A DNA stretch of 64,000 bases from Marifrigoribacter sp965178585 (GCA_965178585.1 OZ238267.1:3038001-3102000), one strand, 5' to 3'. Positions 17,363 through 27,394 are shown, counted from the stretch's first letter. A program made the numbers and translations. The notes: generated from the sequence alone by a model not told the origin.

Positions 17363-20300
17363 ATGAGTAAAACTTGGGTTGCTTCACTTTTTAACAAGTC
17401 TTCTACTGCTAGAAAACTAGGGGAAGCTATTGCCCAATCTCAAAATAAGACCTTGATTTCTGGTTTAGTAGGTTCTTCTTATCCCCTTGTAATTACAGAA
17501 GTTTTTAAGCAAGCCGAAAAACCTTTTTTAATTATTTTAAATAATAAAGAAGAAGCTGCTTATCACCTAAACGATTTAGAAAATCTGTTAGGCGAAAAAA
17601 ATGTATTGTTTTATCCAGGAAGCTACCGCCGTCCTTATCAAATAGAAGAAACCGACAACGCAAATGTATTGCTGAGAGCAGAAGTTTTAAACAGGATTAA
17701 TTCGCAAAGAAAGCCTGCTATTATTGTCTCTTACCCTGAGGCTCTTTTTGAAAAAGTGGTCACTCGTAAAGAGTTAGAAAGACACACTCTAAAAATTAGT
17801 ATTGGAGATGATTTATCCATCGATTTTGTAAACGAAATCCTTTTTGAATACAATTTTAAACGCACCGATTTTGTAACCGAACCAGGAGAATTTTCGGTTC
17901 GTGGTGGAATATTAGATGTGTTTTCTTTTAGTAACGATATGCCCTATCGTATTGAGTTTTTTGGTGATGATGTGGAAAGCATTCGAAGTTTTGATGTGGA
18001 AACTCAACTTTCAGCTGAACCCATAAAAAAGATTACCATCATTCCGAATATGGAAAACAAAATGATGGAAGAAAAACGCACTAGTTTCCTAAAGTACATC
18101 GCTGCAAAAACAGTTGTTTTTTATAAAAATGAAGATTTATTATACAAGGGAATTGATAAACTTTTCCATCAAGCTGAAGAAGCTTTTAATAGGTTAGATG
18201 GTGAGATAAAACAAAGTAACCCCAATCAATTGTTTTGTTCTTCAGATTTAATAAGTAAGGAACTTGAAGATTTTACAAAAGTTCAGTTAATCAACGCTTC
18301 AACCGAAAGTGATCTTAATTTTAATACAAAACCTCAACCCTCTTTTAATAAACAGTTCAATTTATTAATTGATAATTTAAATACCAACACAGAGAAAGGT
18401 TTTAAAAACTACATTTTCTGTAGTAGCGAACAACAAGAGCGTAGGTTTCACGATATTTTTGAAGATACTGAGCAGCATGTCGATCAGTTTGAAACTATAT
18501 TATTTCCATTATATCAAGGCTTTATAGATTTTGACCAGAAAAATGTTTGTTATACCGATCATCAGATTTTTGAACGCTATCATAAGTTTCAATTAAAAAA
18601 TGGATACGCAAAAAAACAAGCGATTACGTTAAAAGAGTTAACCAACTTAGAAGTTGGAGATTATGTTACCCATATCGACCACGGAATTGGAAAATTTGGT
18701 GGCCTTCAGAAAATAGATGTTGAAGGAAAACTACAAGAAGCCATTAAATTAATCTATGGAGAACGAGATATTTTATACCTCAGCATTCATTCACTTCATA
18801 AAATATCTAAGTATAATGGAAAAGATGGAACCACTCCAAAAATCTATAAATTAGGAAGTGGAGCCTGGAAAAAATTAAAGCAAAAGACCAAAAAACGGGT
18901 TAAAGAAATTGCATTTAATTTAATAGAATTATACGCAAAACGAAGAACCCTAAAAGGCTTTGCTTATGATCCCGATTCTTATTTGCAACTTGAACTAGAG
19001 TCTTCCTTTATTTATGAAGACACTCCCGATCAAGTAACTGCAACAGCAGATGTAAAACGAGATATGGAAAACGAACGTCCCATGGACCGTTTGGTATGTG
19101 GTGATGTTGGTTTTGGAAAAACCGAGGTTGCTGTTAGAGCTGCTTTTAAAGCAGTTGATAATGGAAAACAAGTAGCCATTTTAGTACCAACTACCATTTT
19201 GGCTTTTCAGCATTTTAAAACCTTTTCTGAACGATTGGCAGAAATGCCAGTAAATGTAGATTACCTCAATCGTTTTAGAACTGCTAAGCAAAGAGCCTCT
19301 GTTTTAGAACGATTGAAAAACGGAACTTTAGATATTGTTATTGGAACTCATCAATTGGTAAATAAAGCCGTGGAATTTAAAGATTTAGGCTTATTAATTA
19401 TTGATGAAGAACAAAAATTTGGTGTTGCTGTAAAAGACAAACTTAAGACTATTAAACAAAATGTAGATACCTTAACACTAACTGCTACCCCTATTCCTAG
19501 GACACTTCAATTTAGTTTAATGGCAGCAAGAGATTTATCCATTATAAGTACTCCCCCACCTAATCGTTATCCAGTTGAGACTCATGTGGTTCGTTTTTCG
19601 GAAGAAACCATAAGAGATGCAATTCGTTATGAAATTTCTAGAAACGGGCAAGTATTCTTTGTTCATAACCGGATTGAAAATATAAAGGAAGTTGCAGGAA
19701 TGATTCAACGATTAGTTCCTGATGCAAAAATTGGTATTGGACACGGTCAATTAGAAGGCAAAAAACTAGAACAATTGATGTTGTCTTTTATGAATAATGA
19801 ATTTGATGTATTAGTTTCAACAACTATTATTGAAAGTGGTTTGGACGTTCCTAATGCAAATACGATGTTTATTAATAATGCCAATAATTTTGGTCTATCC
19901 GATTTACACCAAATGCGTGGTCGTGTAGGTAGAAGTAACAAAAAAGCATTTTGCTATTTCATTACTCCTCCTTATTCTGCAATGACAGATGATGCTAGAA
20001 AACGTATCCAAGCTTTAGAGCAGTTTAGTGAATTAGGGTCTGGTCTTAACATTGCAATGAAAGATTTAGAAATTAGGGGAGCAGGAGATTTATTAGGCGG
20101 TGAACAAAGTGGATTTATCAATGAAATTGGATTTGAAACCTATCAAAAAATACTTGCTGAAGCCATTGATGAATTAAAAGAAAAAGAATTTAAAGATTTA
20201 TATTCTGGCACAGAACATGAGCTGAAAGATTTTGTAAAAGAAATGGTAATTGATACCGATTTTGAATTACTATTCCCTGATGACTATGTAAATAATATCA

Positions 20301-20698
20301 CGGAAAGAATGAATCTTTACCAAAAATTAAACGAGCTAAAAACGGAGGAAGAACTTCAGAAGTTTGAAACCGATTTAATAGATCGTTTTGGTGATCTTCC
20401 TATACAAGCTGTCGATTTATTAAATAGCGTTCGTATTAAGTGGTTAGCAATTACTATGGGTATAGAACGAATTATAATGAAACAAGGTAAGCTAATAGGT
20501 TATTTTGTGGCAGATCAAGAAAGTTCTTTTTATCAAAGTCCTGTGTTTTCTCAAATCATTCAATTTGTTCAAAATCATCCAAGACAAGTTTTGATGAAAG
20601 AAAAAAATACTCGAAATGGATTGCGATTAATTATTACCTTTGATAATATTACAACTATAAATAAAGCACTACAATCCTTATCTCCCATTTTGGTTTAA
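17363..20698 (+). CDS. mfd: Transcription-repair coupling factor Mfd
   Basis: 1111 residues, full length. The N-terminal UvrB-like module (KLGEAIAQSQNKTLISGLVGSSYP, FYPGSYRRPYQIEETDNANVLLRAEVL), the CarD-like RNA polymerase binding domain (LTNLEVGDYVTHIDHGIGKFGG), and the RecG-like helicase motor are all visible (Walker A GDVGFGKTEVAVRAA near residue 580, DEEQKFG near 680, LTLTATPIPRTLQ, GRVGRSNKKAFCY). A C-terminal TRCF domain follows. It pushes stalled RNA polymerase off damaged DNA and recruits UvrA. Confidence 0.97.
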   Translation: MSKTWVASLFNKSSTARKLGEAIAQSQNKTLISGLVGSSYPLVITEVFKQAEKPFLIILNNKEEAAYHLNDLENLLGEKNVLFYPGSYRRPYQIEETDNANVLLRAEVLNRINSQRKPAIIVSYPEALFEKVVTRKELERHTLKISIGDDLSIDFVNEILFEYNFKRTDFVTEPGEFSVRGGILDVFSFSNDMPYRIEFFGDDVESIRSFDVETQLSAEPIKKITIIPNMENKMMEEKRTSFLKYIAAKTVVFYKNEDLLYKGIDKLFHQAEEAFNRLDGEIKQSNPNQLFCSSDLISKELEDFTKVQLINASTESDLNFNTKPQPSFNKQFNLLIDNLNTNTEKGFKNYIFCSSEQQERRFHDIFEDTEQHVDQFETILFPLYQGFIDFDQKNVCYTDHQIFERYHKFQLKNGYAKKQAITLKELTNLEVGDYVTHIDHGIGKFGGLQKIDVEGKLQEAIKLIYGERDILYLSIHSLHKISKYNGKDGTTPKIYKLGSGAWKKLKQKTKKRVKEIAFNLIELYAKRRTLKGFAYDPDSYLQLELESSFIYEDTPDQVTATADVKRDMENERPMDRLVCGDVGFGKTEVAVRAAFKAVDNGKQVAILVPTTILAFQHFKTFSERLAEMPVNVDYLNRFRTAKQRASVLERLKNGTLDIVIGTHQLVNKAVEFKDLGLLIIDEEQKFGVAVKDKLKTIKQNVDTLTLTATPIPRTLQFSLMAARDLSIISTPPPNRYPVETHVVRFSEETIRDAIRYEISRNGQVFFVHNRIENIKEVAGMIQRLVPDAKIGIGHGQLEGKKLEQLMLSFMNNEFDVLVSTTIIESGLDVPNANTMFINNANNFGLSDLHQMRGRVGRSNKKAFCYFITPPYSAMTDDARKRIQALEQFSELGSGLNIAMKDLEIRGAGDLLGGEQSGFINEIGFETYQKILAEAIDELKEKEFKDLYSGTEHELKDFVKEMVIDTDFELLFPDDYVNNITERMNLYQKLNELKTEEELQKFETDLIDRFGDLPIQAVDLLNSVRIKWLAITMGIERIIMKQGKLIGYFVADQESSFYQSPVFSQIIQFVQNHPRQVLMKEKNTRNGLRLIITFDNITTINKALQSLSPILV

Positions 20699-20729
20699 TT
20701 ATTGTTTATGCCTAGTAAATATCTTTACC

Positions 20730-22043
20730 ATGAAAACTAAAAATATACTTTTTATACTCCTTATTTTTCCTGCCATTTTATTTTCACAACATACCATTAA
20801 AGTAACCTTTTCTCCAGCAGTGGATTTTACTTGGGCTGTTTTGTATAAAAATTCACCTACCAAAACCCAATACATTGCTCAAAGTAGAGTTGTTGATGGG
20901 AATTTAGTTTTTAAGCTTGACGAAAAAGCAACCAAAGGAATATACAAATTGGTTTATGCAGCTCCACAAAATGAATTTAATTTTGATATTATTTATAACG
21001 GAGAGGAAGATATAGAACTAACATTTAATTTAAAGGATGGTGCAATTTTTCAGAAATCTTCAGAGAATATAATGCTAAATTCTTATTTAACAGAAATGGC
21101 TTTACTTGGTAGTGATTTAGAAACTAAATATCTAAAAGATAAAGCTAATCCTTCTACTGTAACTGCAGTTTATACAAAACAAAAAGAGTTACAAAAAGCT
21201 TATGAGAAAAAGTCTGAGGGTAAATTAGTAAATCATTTTATAAAAGCTAACAAGCCTTACATTCCAAATGAATTTGAATCTCCATCTAATTATATAAATA
21301 ATTTAACAACTAATTATTTTGCATCTATTAATTTTGGAGATGAAGTCTTACAAAGCTCGAACTTTTTAATTGAAAAGTCCTTAGCTTATATAACAGAAGT
21401 GACAACAGAGGGAATACCTGTAGAAAAATCATTTGAAAACAATGTGGATAAAGTTGCAGCTCATATTAGATCTTTAGACCCTAATTTTCAGAAATTCTTT
21501 TTAGGTAAACTATGGCAAAAATTAGTGAATTACAAACTCATCAACACTGCTAATTATTTAGCTGAACGGTATTTAATTCCTGTAGGAAATCAGTTAAATG
21601 ATAAGGAACTAGTTTTAAAACTTACTCAGTTTAAAAACTTGTCAATTGGTAATCCTGCACCTGACTTTACTTTAGACGAATCAAGTGGTAAAAAATTAAG
21701 TGAATTGGATATTGCAGAAAACTATATTCTTGTTTTTTGGAGCAGTGGTTGCTCTCACTGTTTAAAGGAGGTCCCAGAATTATATCAATTAACTCAAGAT
21801 TTTAATAGTACAAAATACAAAGTAATCGCTGTTGGATTAGAAGAAGATTCTATTAAGTGGAGCAATGAAATTATAAAATTTCCTAATTTTATAAATGTTA
21901 TTAAATTAAATAAATGGGATAATACTGTTGTAACAGATTATGCACTTACGAGTACACCCACCTATTTTGTATTAGATAAAGACAAGAAATTTATAGCAAA
22001 ACCAGAAAACTTCGAAGTACTAAAAGCATATCTAAAAAAATAA
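20730..22043 (+). CDS. TlpA-like thioredoxin-fold secreted protein
   Basis: 437 residues with a signal peptide (ILFILLIFPAILFSQ). The N-terminal 290 residues form a beta-rich then helical region as in the DUF4369/DUF5106-type Bacteroidetes thiol proteins. The C-terminal domain is TlpA-like: PAPDFTLDESSGKKLSEL, then FWSSGCSHCLKEVPEL near residue 345 with a CxxC active site (CSHC), and TSTPTYFVLDKDKKF with the cis-Pro. It likely works as a periplasmic thiol oxidoreductase. It ends in a bidirectional hairpin. Confidence 0.8.
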   Translation: MKTKNILFILLIFPAILFSQHTIKVTFSPAVDFTWAVLYKNSPTKTQYIAQSRVVDGNLVFKLDEKATKGIYKLVYAAPQNEFNFDIIYNGEEDIELTFNLKDGAIFQKSSENIMLNSYLTEMALLGSDLETKYLKDKANPSTVTAVYTKQKELQKAYEKKSEGKLVNHFIKANKPYIPNEFESPSNYINNLTTNYFASINFGDEVLQSSNFLIEKSLAYITEVTTEGIPVEKSFENNVDKVAAHIRSLDPNFQKFFLGKLWQKLVNYKLINTANYLAERYLIPVGNQLNDKELVLKLTQFKNLSIGNPAPDFTLDESSGKKLSELDIAENYILVFWSSGCSHCLKEVPELYQLTQDFNSTKYKVIAVGLEEDSIKWSNEIIKFPNFINVIKLNKWDNTVVTDYALTSTPTYFVLDKDKKFIAKPENFEVLKAYLKK

Positions 22044-22073
22044 TAAGCTAAACACTTTTGTTCAGCTTATTAT
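22040..22073. terminator. Bidirectional terminator between converging genes
   Basis: ATAATAAGCT and AGCTTATTAT form a 10-bp stem, and AACA/TGTT extends it inside after one mismatch, leaving a 4-base loop. The stop codon of the TlpA-like gene is in the left arm. Confidence 0.65.
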
Positions 22074-22093
22074 ATACAATAATCTATTTTTAA

Positions 22094-23221
22094 TTACTTG
22101 ATTAATTTTTTAGTGATAGTTACTTCACCTAACTTTAAATTAATAAAATAGGTTCCATATTTCCAATTTTCTATATTGATTGTCTTTTCAATTTTCAAAT
22201 TACTAGAGATTCCTTCATAAGTTAATAGGGTTCTACCTAAAACATCATTTACCTGAATATTATAAGTACTATCATAATTTAATTCAGCATAAATTATAGT
22301 TTTTAAATTTGCTGGATTAGGAACTAAGTTTACTTTGTTTTTTTTTAGTACTTGATCATTATTTGCAAGCACTATATTAGATATGACTCTTAAATTTTTT
22401 GTGCCAAAATCGGTAATGTACATGGTATCTTCTGTATCGTTAAATGCTATTCCATTAGGAGTATGAAAAGTGGCTTCACTTAACCCTCCATCTTGACTAC
22501 CTTGTATATTTCCTGCATATAATTCAACTTCATTAATCCCGTTTGGGTTGATTTTATAAATTTTATCACTACCCATAGTGGTTCCCCATAAATATCCTTG
22601 ACCATATGATATAAATCCTAGGTTTGGCAGTGCTCCTCCGTCTGTTGGTACTTCTGCAATAAACTCAACATCTCCATTTTCTAATACTTTATAGATTTCA
22701 CGATCCGCATAATTACCTATAAATAATACTCCATTTTCATTATAAACAATCCCAACGGGTCCATTTAGCCCTGTCGCTGAAGAAATTTCAGTAACTGTAC
22801 CATCTAACTCCAAACGATTAATTTTGCTACCATTATATTCAGTAAAGATCATAGTTTCATCAGTAAAAGATTTTACAATTCCTGATGGATGTCCTGTAAC
22901 TGAATAAGAATTTAAAAGATTACCATCAATATCATACCTATAGATGGTATTTCCTTGTCCATCACAAACAAATAGTTCGTCATTAGAGTTAAATGCCAAA
23001 CCATTTGGTGTATTTAATCCAGTAACAAATTCGGTCATTTCTCCTGAAGGAGTAAATTTAAAAACTTTATCTCCCACATAATTTGAACAATAAATATTTC
23101 CATTACTATCCAATGCGATTGCATCGTCTGGAGTACCATCTGTAAATGTAGCTACGGTTTGTGCAAAAAATGGAATCATTGTTAATAAAGCGATCCATAA
23201 AGTAAGTGTCATTTTTTTCAT
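22094..23221 (-). CDS. Secreted SMP-30/NHL-type beta-propeller protein with T9SS type A tail
   Basis: About 375 residues from the start I chose (MKKMTLTLWIALLTMIPFFAQ, a clean signal peptide). An ATG 10 codons upstream at 23251 is unlikely because it falls within a good -7 box. The body has NHL/SMP-30 repeats (AIDSNGNIYCSNYVGDKVFKF, LAFNSNDELFVCDGQGNTIYR, GIAFNDTEDTMYITDFGTKNLRVI). The last 75 residues are a type A sorting domain (LVPNPANLKT, VLGRTLLTYEG, YGTYFINLKLG). It is probably exported by T9SS; enzyme activity is unproven. The AraC-type gene upstream probably controls it. Confidence 0.8.
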   Translation of the reverse strand: MKKMTLTLWIALLTMIPFFAQTVATFTDGTPDDAIALDSNGNIYCSNYVGDKVFKFTPSGEMTEFVTGLNTPNGLAFNSNDELFVCDGQGNTIYRYDIDGNLLNSYSVTGHPSGIVKSFTDETMIFTEYNGSKINRLELDGTVTEISSATGLNGPVGIVYNENGVLFIGNYADREIYKVLENGDVEFIAEVPTDGGALPNLGFISYGQGYLWGTTMGSDKIYKINPNGINEVELYAGNIQGSQDGGLSEATFHTPNGIAFNDTEDTMYITDFGTKNLRVISNIVLANNDQVLKKNKVNLVPNPANLKTIIYAELNYDSTYNIQVNDVLGRTLLTYEGISSNLKIEKTINIENWKYGTYFINLKLGEVTITKKLIK

Positions 23222-23244
23222 TTTTCTGAATTTTATATTTTCTA

Positions 23245-23252
23245 CAAACATA
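23245..23252 (-). promoter_or_regulatory. -7 box (TATGTTTG) of the SMP-30-like gene
   Basis: Exact TAnnTTTG match on the minus strand. Transcription would begin near 23238, downstream of the ATG at 23251, which supports the start at 23221. Confidence 0.55.
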
Positions 23253-23276
23253 AATTCAGAAAAAGATAATATCGAC

Positions 23277-23290
23277 CGTTTGGATACAAA
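23277..23290. promoter_or_regulatory. Putative AraC-type regulator site, copy A
   Basis: The 14-mer CGTTTGGATACAAA occurs here upstream of the SMP-30-like gene; its reverse complement is at 24512-24525 upstream of the AraC-type gene. Its centre is 38.5 bases from the end of the -7 box, a usual activator position. Confidence 0.55.
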
Positions 23291-23344
23291 TACACAGGTT
23301 TTTTGCGATTACTATAAAAATTAACAAATGATGAGTTTGTAATT

Positions 23345-24469
23345 TTATGCGGCAGTTCTTTTTTTTATAAAATTACTAGGAGTGTCTTTCATAACTGTTT
23401 TGAAAGCTTTATTAAAAGTAGATTTAGAATTAAATCCCACGTCCATAGATAATGCTAAAATAGTATGATTAAGGTGCTTATTTCCATCTATATTTTTAAC
23501 AAATTCTTTAATTCTATAATTATTTATAAAATCATAAAAAGTAGTTTTATATACATTATTCAATAACCAAGAAATATTATTGGTCGATGTTTTCAAAATT
23601 TCAGAAACTTCTCTTAAGGTTAAATCACTTTTAAGAAAAATCTTTTCATTAATCATCAAGCTATCTAATTTTTTCATTAAAATATCACTGTCTTTTTGAG
23701 ATAAGCGAGCTCTTTTTTCTTTTGAACTATCATCTAAAACAATTCTAAAAAGTTCAGGTTGTTTTAAACTAAAATAACCAATCACATAAATAAAAACAGG
23801 AATGGCTATCCAAATCACATCATATCCCAAATAGGTGATGTAATTATTTAAAAACGTTCCATTTATATAACTAAACCCCCAAAGTAAAAAACACAAGGAT
23901 ACTGATAATTGAAAAGCGTTTAAATACCCTAAAGGGCTTTGATTAAATGAAACATATTGCTTTTCTACACTTTTATAATTTCTAATTAGTGCAATTGATT
24001 TTACAATATAGAACCCATTAAAAAGTATCATTAATGCTGAAATAATAGTGAACATTTGCGATAAATAACCATCAACAAATAATTGATAATATTCCTCAGG
24101 TGTAAACAAAACAACAAAACTTACCGATAGTATTAATAAAGAATAAAAAGGAATCCAACTATAAAACGGGGTTTTATAATTTTCATTTCCTTTAAATAAT
24201 AATCGTCTTACATACATATAATTTAAGGGTCCGAAAAGAAAAACAATACTATCGATGATTAAACTCCATTGAAAAACCCAATTATTTAAATATCGTAAAT
24301 ACAAAAACCTACCAATTAACATAATGGTTGCAATTAATATTAATTTGGATAAAACAGAATTGGCCTTATGGTTATTATTTGAAATACGCTGTAACGTAAA
24401 AGATAAAAATATACCTTGGCAAATACCAATAAAGACAATGATATCGATGAGTTGAAAATTTCCTTCCAT
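23345..24469 (-). CDS. AraC-family transcriptional regulator with membrane-spanning N-terminal domain
   Basis: 374 residues. The first 230 residues hold seven or so hydrophobic segments (IIVFIGICQGIFLSFTLQ, LILIATIMLIGRFLYL, WSLIIDSIVFLFGPLNYMYV and others). The last 100 residues are an AraC helix-turn-helix pair: LTLREVSEILKTSTNNISWLLN and ILALSMDVGFNSKSTFNKAFK, ending TPSNFIKKR. This layout is common in Bacteroidetes, where a membrane sensor is fused to the DNA-binding part. The ligand is unknown. A 14-bp site shared with the neighbouring propeller gene suggests it controls that gene and itself. Confidence 0.85.
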   Translation of the reverse strand: MEGNFQLIDIIVFIGICQGIFLSFTLQRISNNNHKANSVLSKLILIATIMLIGRFLYLRYLNNWVFQWSLIIDSIVFLFGPLNYMYVRRLLFKGNENYKTPFYSWIPFYSLLILSVSFVVLFTPEEYYQLFVDGYLSQMFTIISALMILFNGFYIVKSIALIRNYKSVEKQYVSFNQSPLGYLNAFQLSVSLCFLLWGFSYINGTFLNNYITYLGYDVIWIAIPVFIYVIGYFSLKQPELFRIVLDDSSKEKRARLSQKDSDILMKKLDSLMINEKIFLKSDLTLREVSEILKTSTNNISWLLNNVYKTTFYDFINNYRIKEFVKNIDGNKHLNHTILALSMDVGFNSKSTFNKAFKTVMKDTPSNFIKKRTAA

Positions 24470-24477
24470 AGCAATTA

Positions 24478-24485
24478 CAAATATA
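24478..24485 (-). promoter_or_regulatory. -7 box (TATATTTG) of the AraC-type gene
   Basis: Exact TAnnTTTG match on the minus strand, just before the ATG at 24469, so the leader would be very short or absent. Confidence 0.55.
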
Positions 24486-24511
24486 GAGTTTGAACAGCTT
24501 ATAAAAGTAAG

Positions 24512-24525
24512 TTTGTATCCAAACG
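24512..24525. promoter_or_regulatory. Putative AraC-type regulator site, copy B
   Basis: TTTGTATCCAAACG, the exact reverse complement of the site at 23277-23290. Its centre is 40.5 bases from the end of the AraC gene -7 box, nearly the same distance as copy A but in the opposite orientation. Confidence 0.55.
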
Positions 24526-24538
24526 CACTAATTGAGAC

Positions 24539-24901
24539 CTAAAAATGATAAAAAGCATCTTCAAAATGCTCAATCTTTTCAATAGATTTATTTTTGATTA
24601 CTGCAATGATATCAAAACGGACTTCCATATCTAAATCATTACTAATAATATATTCGTTAGCTGCTTTAACTAATAATTTTATTTTGGAAGGAGTTACAAA
24701 TTCCTGAGGGTCACCAAAAAAGTCACTATTTCTTGTTTTCACTTCTACCACAACTAGAATATTAGAATCTTTTTTTGCAATAATATCAATTTCAGCTTTG
24801 TCGTAATAAAAGTTTTGTGCTAAAACCTCATATCCTTTTTTTATCAAATATTCGGCTGCTAATTTCTCTCCTATTTTCCCTAATTCGTTGTGATGAGCCA
24901 T
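24539..24901 (-). CDS. YraN/UPF0102 family nuclease-like protein
   Basis: 120 residues, full length for the family. HNELGKIGEKLAAEYLIKKGYEVLAQNF is the signature start, and AEIDIIAKKDSNILVVVEVKTRN contains the D..EVK core of the restriction-endonuclease-like fold. Family function is not settled; a role in DNA processing or repair is inferred. It lies 2 bases after the LD-carboxypeptidase gene on the same strand. Confidence 0.9.
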   Translation of the reverse strand: MAHHNELGKIGEKLAAEYLIKKGYEVLAQNFYYDKAEIDIIAKKDSNILVVVEVKTRNSDFFGDPQEFVTPSKIKLLVKAANEYIISNDLDMEVRFDIIAVIKNKSIEKIEHFEDAFYHF

Positions 24902-24903
24902 AT

Positions 24904-25803
24904 TTATTCTTTAAAAGACAAGGTTACTCCATTTTTATGAACCATTAAATCAGCTTTCCTTCCTAAAAATAATGCTCGATTATCTTTTAAATGACCTGCA
25001 GGAAAATTAAATACAATTGGAAAATTATATTCAGAACAAACATCCAAAATTATTTCTTCTGCATTTTTTCCAAATGGAATATCATTATCATGCATTTGTG
25101 TCATTCCACCAACGATCAATCCTTCCAATCCTTCAATATATCCATTCCTTTTTAAATTTTGAAGCATCCGATCGATATGATATAAGTATTCATCTAAATC
25201 TTCAATAAACAATATTTTCCCTTTGGCATTTATTGCCGAAAGGCTCCCACAAAGAGAATACAACATTGATAAATTCCCTCCTATTAATTGGCCGGAAGCG
25301 ATTCCTTGAACATTTTTATCATCAGGTAATATCTCAATTGAATAATCTGCCCCGAATAGCGTTTTTTTAATAGAACTAATAGTTGCTGCTGACTTGGTTT
25401 CGATAGAAACAGGCATTTGAGCATGGAGTGTTTCAATTCCAAATTGATGAATATGAGAATGTAATACCGTAACATCGCTGTACCCGATAATCCATTTGGG
25501 ATTATCTATAAATTTTGAAAAATCAAGCTGATCTATTATTCTAACCGTACCATAACCACCACGGGCACACCAAATGGCATCAATATTTGGGTCATCTAAC
25601 ATGGTTTGGAAATCGGTAGTTCGCAAATCATCACTACCCGCAAATTGATTTTCTTCAGCTTCAATAGACTTGCCCAAAACCACGTTTAATTCCCAACTTT
25701 TTATAAGTGCAATGGCAGGTGCTAATTCCTTTTTTGAAACTTTTCTAGCGGTTGATACTATGGCAACGGTTGCTCCTTTTATTAAATAATTTGGACGAAT
25801 CAT
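24904..25803 (-). CDS. LD-carboxypeptidase (peptidase family S66)
   Basis: 299 residues. The start GATVAIVSTARKVSKKELAPA, the mid-section ARGGYGTVRIIDQLDFSKF and the nucleophile region WIIGYSDVTVLHSHIHQFG are S66 signatures. The catalytic Glu (ILFIEDLDEYLYHIDRML) and His (FPAGHLKDNRALFLG) are present. It removes the terminal D-alanine from muropeptide tetrapeptides in cell-wall recycling and has no signal peptide, as usual for cytosolic LdcA-type enzymes. It is cotranscribed with the yraN-like gene. Confidence 0.92.
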   Translation of the reverse strand: MIRPNYLIKGATVAIVSTARKVSKKELAPAIALIKSWELNVVLGKSIEAEENQFAGSDDLRTTDFQTMLDDPNIDAIWCARGGYGTVRIIDQLDFSKFIDNPKWIIGYSDVTVLHSHIHQFGIETLHAQMPVSIETKSAATISSIKKTLFGADYSIEILPDDKNVQGIASGQLIGGNLSMLYSLCGSLSAINAKGKILFIEDLDEYLYHIDRMLQNLKRNGYIEGLEGLIVGGMTQMHDNDIPFGKNAEEIILDVCSEYNFPIVFNFPAGHLKDNRALFLGRKADLMVHKNGVTLSFKE

Positions 25804-25917
25804 ACATACAATTTACAAGCTCAAAGTAATAAAAAATTAATCTTTTCCGTTAATATTTAATCATAGAAATAATAAACCACTAATTTTCAGTATCTTTTAT
25901 TTTTTAATTCCTCTGCT

Positions 25918-27387
25918 ATGGAAACAACTACTTTAACTTCTTGTAACGAATCTACACTTACTCCTTACGTACCTTCTGGAGGTAATCCTTGGACTACCAC
26001 TAAAATAAAACATGTGTATCGACGCCTAGGTTTTGGGACATCACAGGATAACGTGGATGCAGCTTTGGGTTTAACTCCTAACGATTTTATAAACAATTTG
26101 GTAGATGAAGCGATTAACATGCCTCCAACTGCCACCCCTTTTTGGGGTAATTATGCGGTCTCAGATTTTACAAATTTTGAAGTCGAAAACGAACAATACA
26201 TTCAAGATTGGTTTATTCAAGCAGGGAATGATTTAATTTCTGAAAACCTTAGAGGTCGGTTGACTTCCTTTTGGATGAACCATTTTGTAACAGGATTAGA
26301 AGATTACTTTTATGCTCCTTATTTATTTCAATACTATAACATTTCACAAACTCATTGTATTGGAAATTTAAAAGACTTTGTAAAAGAAGTAGGTGTTTGT
26401 TCAGCAATGCTTATTTATTTAAACGGTTATGAAAACACCAATGTAGAACCCAATGAAAATTACGCTCGAGAATTATACGAACTCTTTACCTTAGGAGAAG
26501 GAAATGGATATACCGAAACAGACATCACCGAAACCGCAAAAGCATTAACAGGTTATAACCACTGGACCGAGGAAGGTGCTCCTCTTTATTTTGACGAAAT
26601 TACTTGGGTAGATGGAGATAAAACCATTTTTGGACAGACCGGAAATTGGAAACATGATGATGTTATCGATATTTTATTTCAGGAAAGAGCCACTGAAATA
26701 GCAACACATATTTGCACCAAACTATATCGATATTTTGTGAGTCAAGAAATAGATTCGGTTATCATACAAAATGTTATCGATCCTTTAGCTCAAACATTAG
26801 TGGCCAACGATTTTGAGTTAGCTCCTATGCTAAAGCAGCTTTTTAAAAGCGAACATTTTTTCGATGAAAGAGCTTTAGGAGTAATTATAAAAAGCCCATT
26901 CGATATTACGATGCAGTTTATCAACGAATCTACCTTCTTTTATAATGATGAGTTGATGGAAGCATTGATCTATTTTTCAGGACTATTTGGTCAACAATTA
27001 TTCAATCCGCCAGATGTTGCAGGTTGGCAAAGAGATGAGGATTGGATTAGTACTTCAACCCTTACCGGTCGTTGGCAATTTACCGAATTGTATCTTGGGA
27101 TTTTATTTCAGAATGGATTAGAAATGAGCTTAGTGGATTTAGCGAAAGAACTAACCAACGATAGTAATGATCCGCAATATATAACCGAGGTATTGATCAA
27201 TCATTTTATGTCTAAAGAACTGTATACAGCAAGTGATTATGATATTGCCACCGATATTTTTAAATGGGAAATCCCCCAAAATTATTATGACGATGGTATT
27301 TGGAATCTCGACTGGGAGGAGGCTCCTTATCAAGTATTTTTATTGTTATCTCATTTAGCAACCATCCCTGAATTTCAACTTAAATAA
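25918..27387 (+). CDS. DUF1800 domain-containing protein
   Basis: 489 residues. DUF1800 is recognised from HVYRRLGFGTSQDNVDAALG, RLTSFWMNHFVTGLEDYFY, NYARELYELFTLGEGNGYTETDITETAKALTGY and FNPPDVAGWQRDEDWI. The biochemical role is unknown. These genes are almost always next to a DUF1501 gene, as here (8-base gap), suggesting a joint extracellular task. No signal peptide is seen at the chosen start, although its partner is exported. Confidence 0.9.
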   Translation: METTTLTSCNESTLTPYVPSGGNPWTTTKIKHVYRRLGFGTSQDNVDAALGLTPNDFINNLVDEAINMPPTATPFWGNYAVSDFTNFEVENEQYIQDWFIQAGNDLISENLRGRLTSFWMNHFVTGLEDYFYAPYLFQYYNISQTHCIGNLKDFVKEVGVCSAMLIYLNGYENTNVEPNENYARELYELFTLGEGNGYTETDITETAKALTGYNHWTEEGAPLYFDEITWVDGDKTIFGQTGNWKHDDVIDILFQERATEIATHICTKLYRYFVSQEIDSVIIQNVIDPLAQTLVANDFELAPMLKQLFKSEHFFDERALGVIIKSPFDITMQFINESTFFYNDELMEALIYFSGLFGQQLFNPPDVAGWQRDEDWISTSTLTGRWQFTELYLGILFQNGLEMSLVDLAKELTNDSNDPQYITEVLINHFMSKELYTASDYDIATDIFKWEIPQNYYDDGIWNLDWEEAPYQVFLLLSHLATIPEFQLK

Positions 27388-27394
27388 AAAAGCG

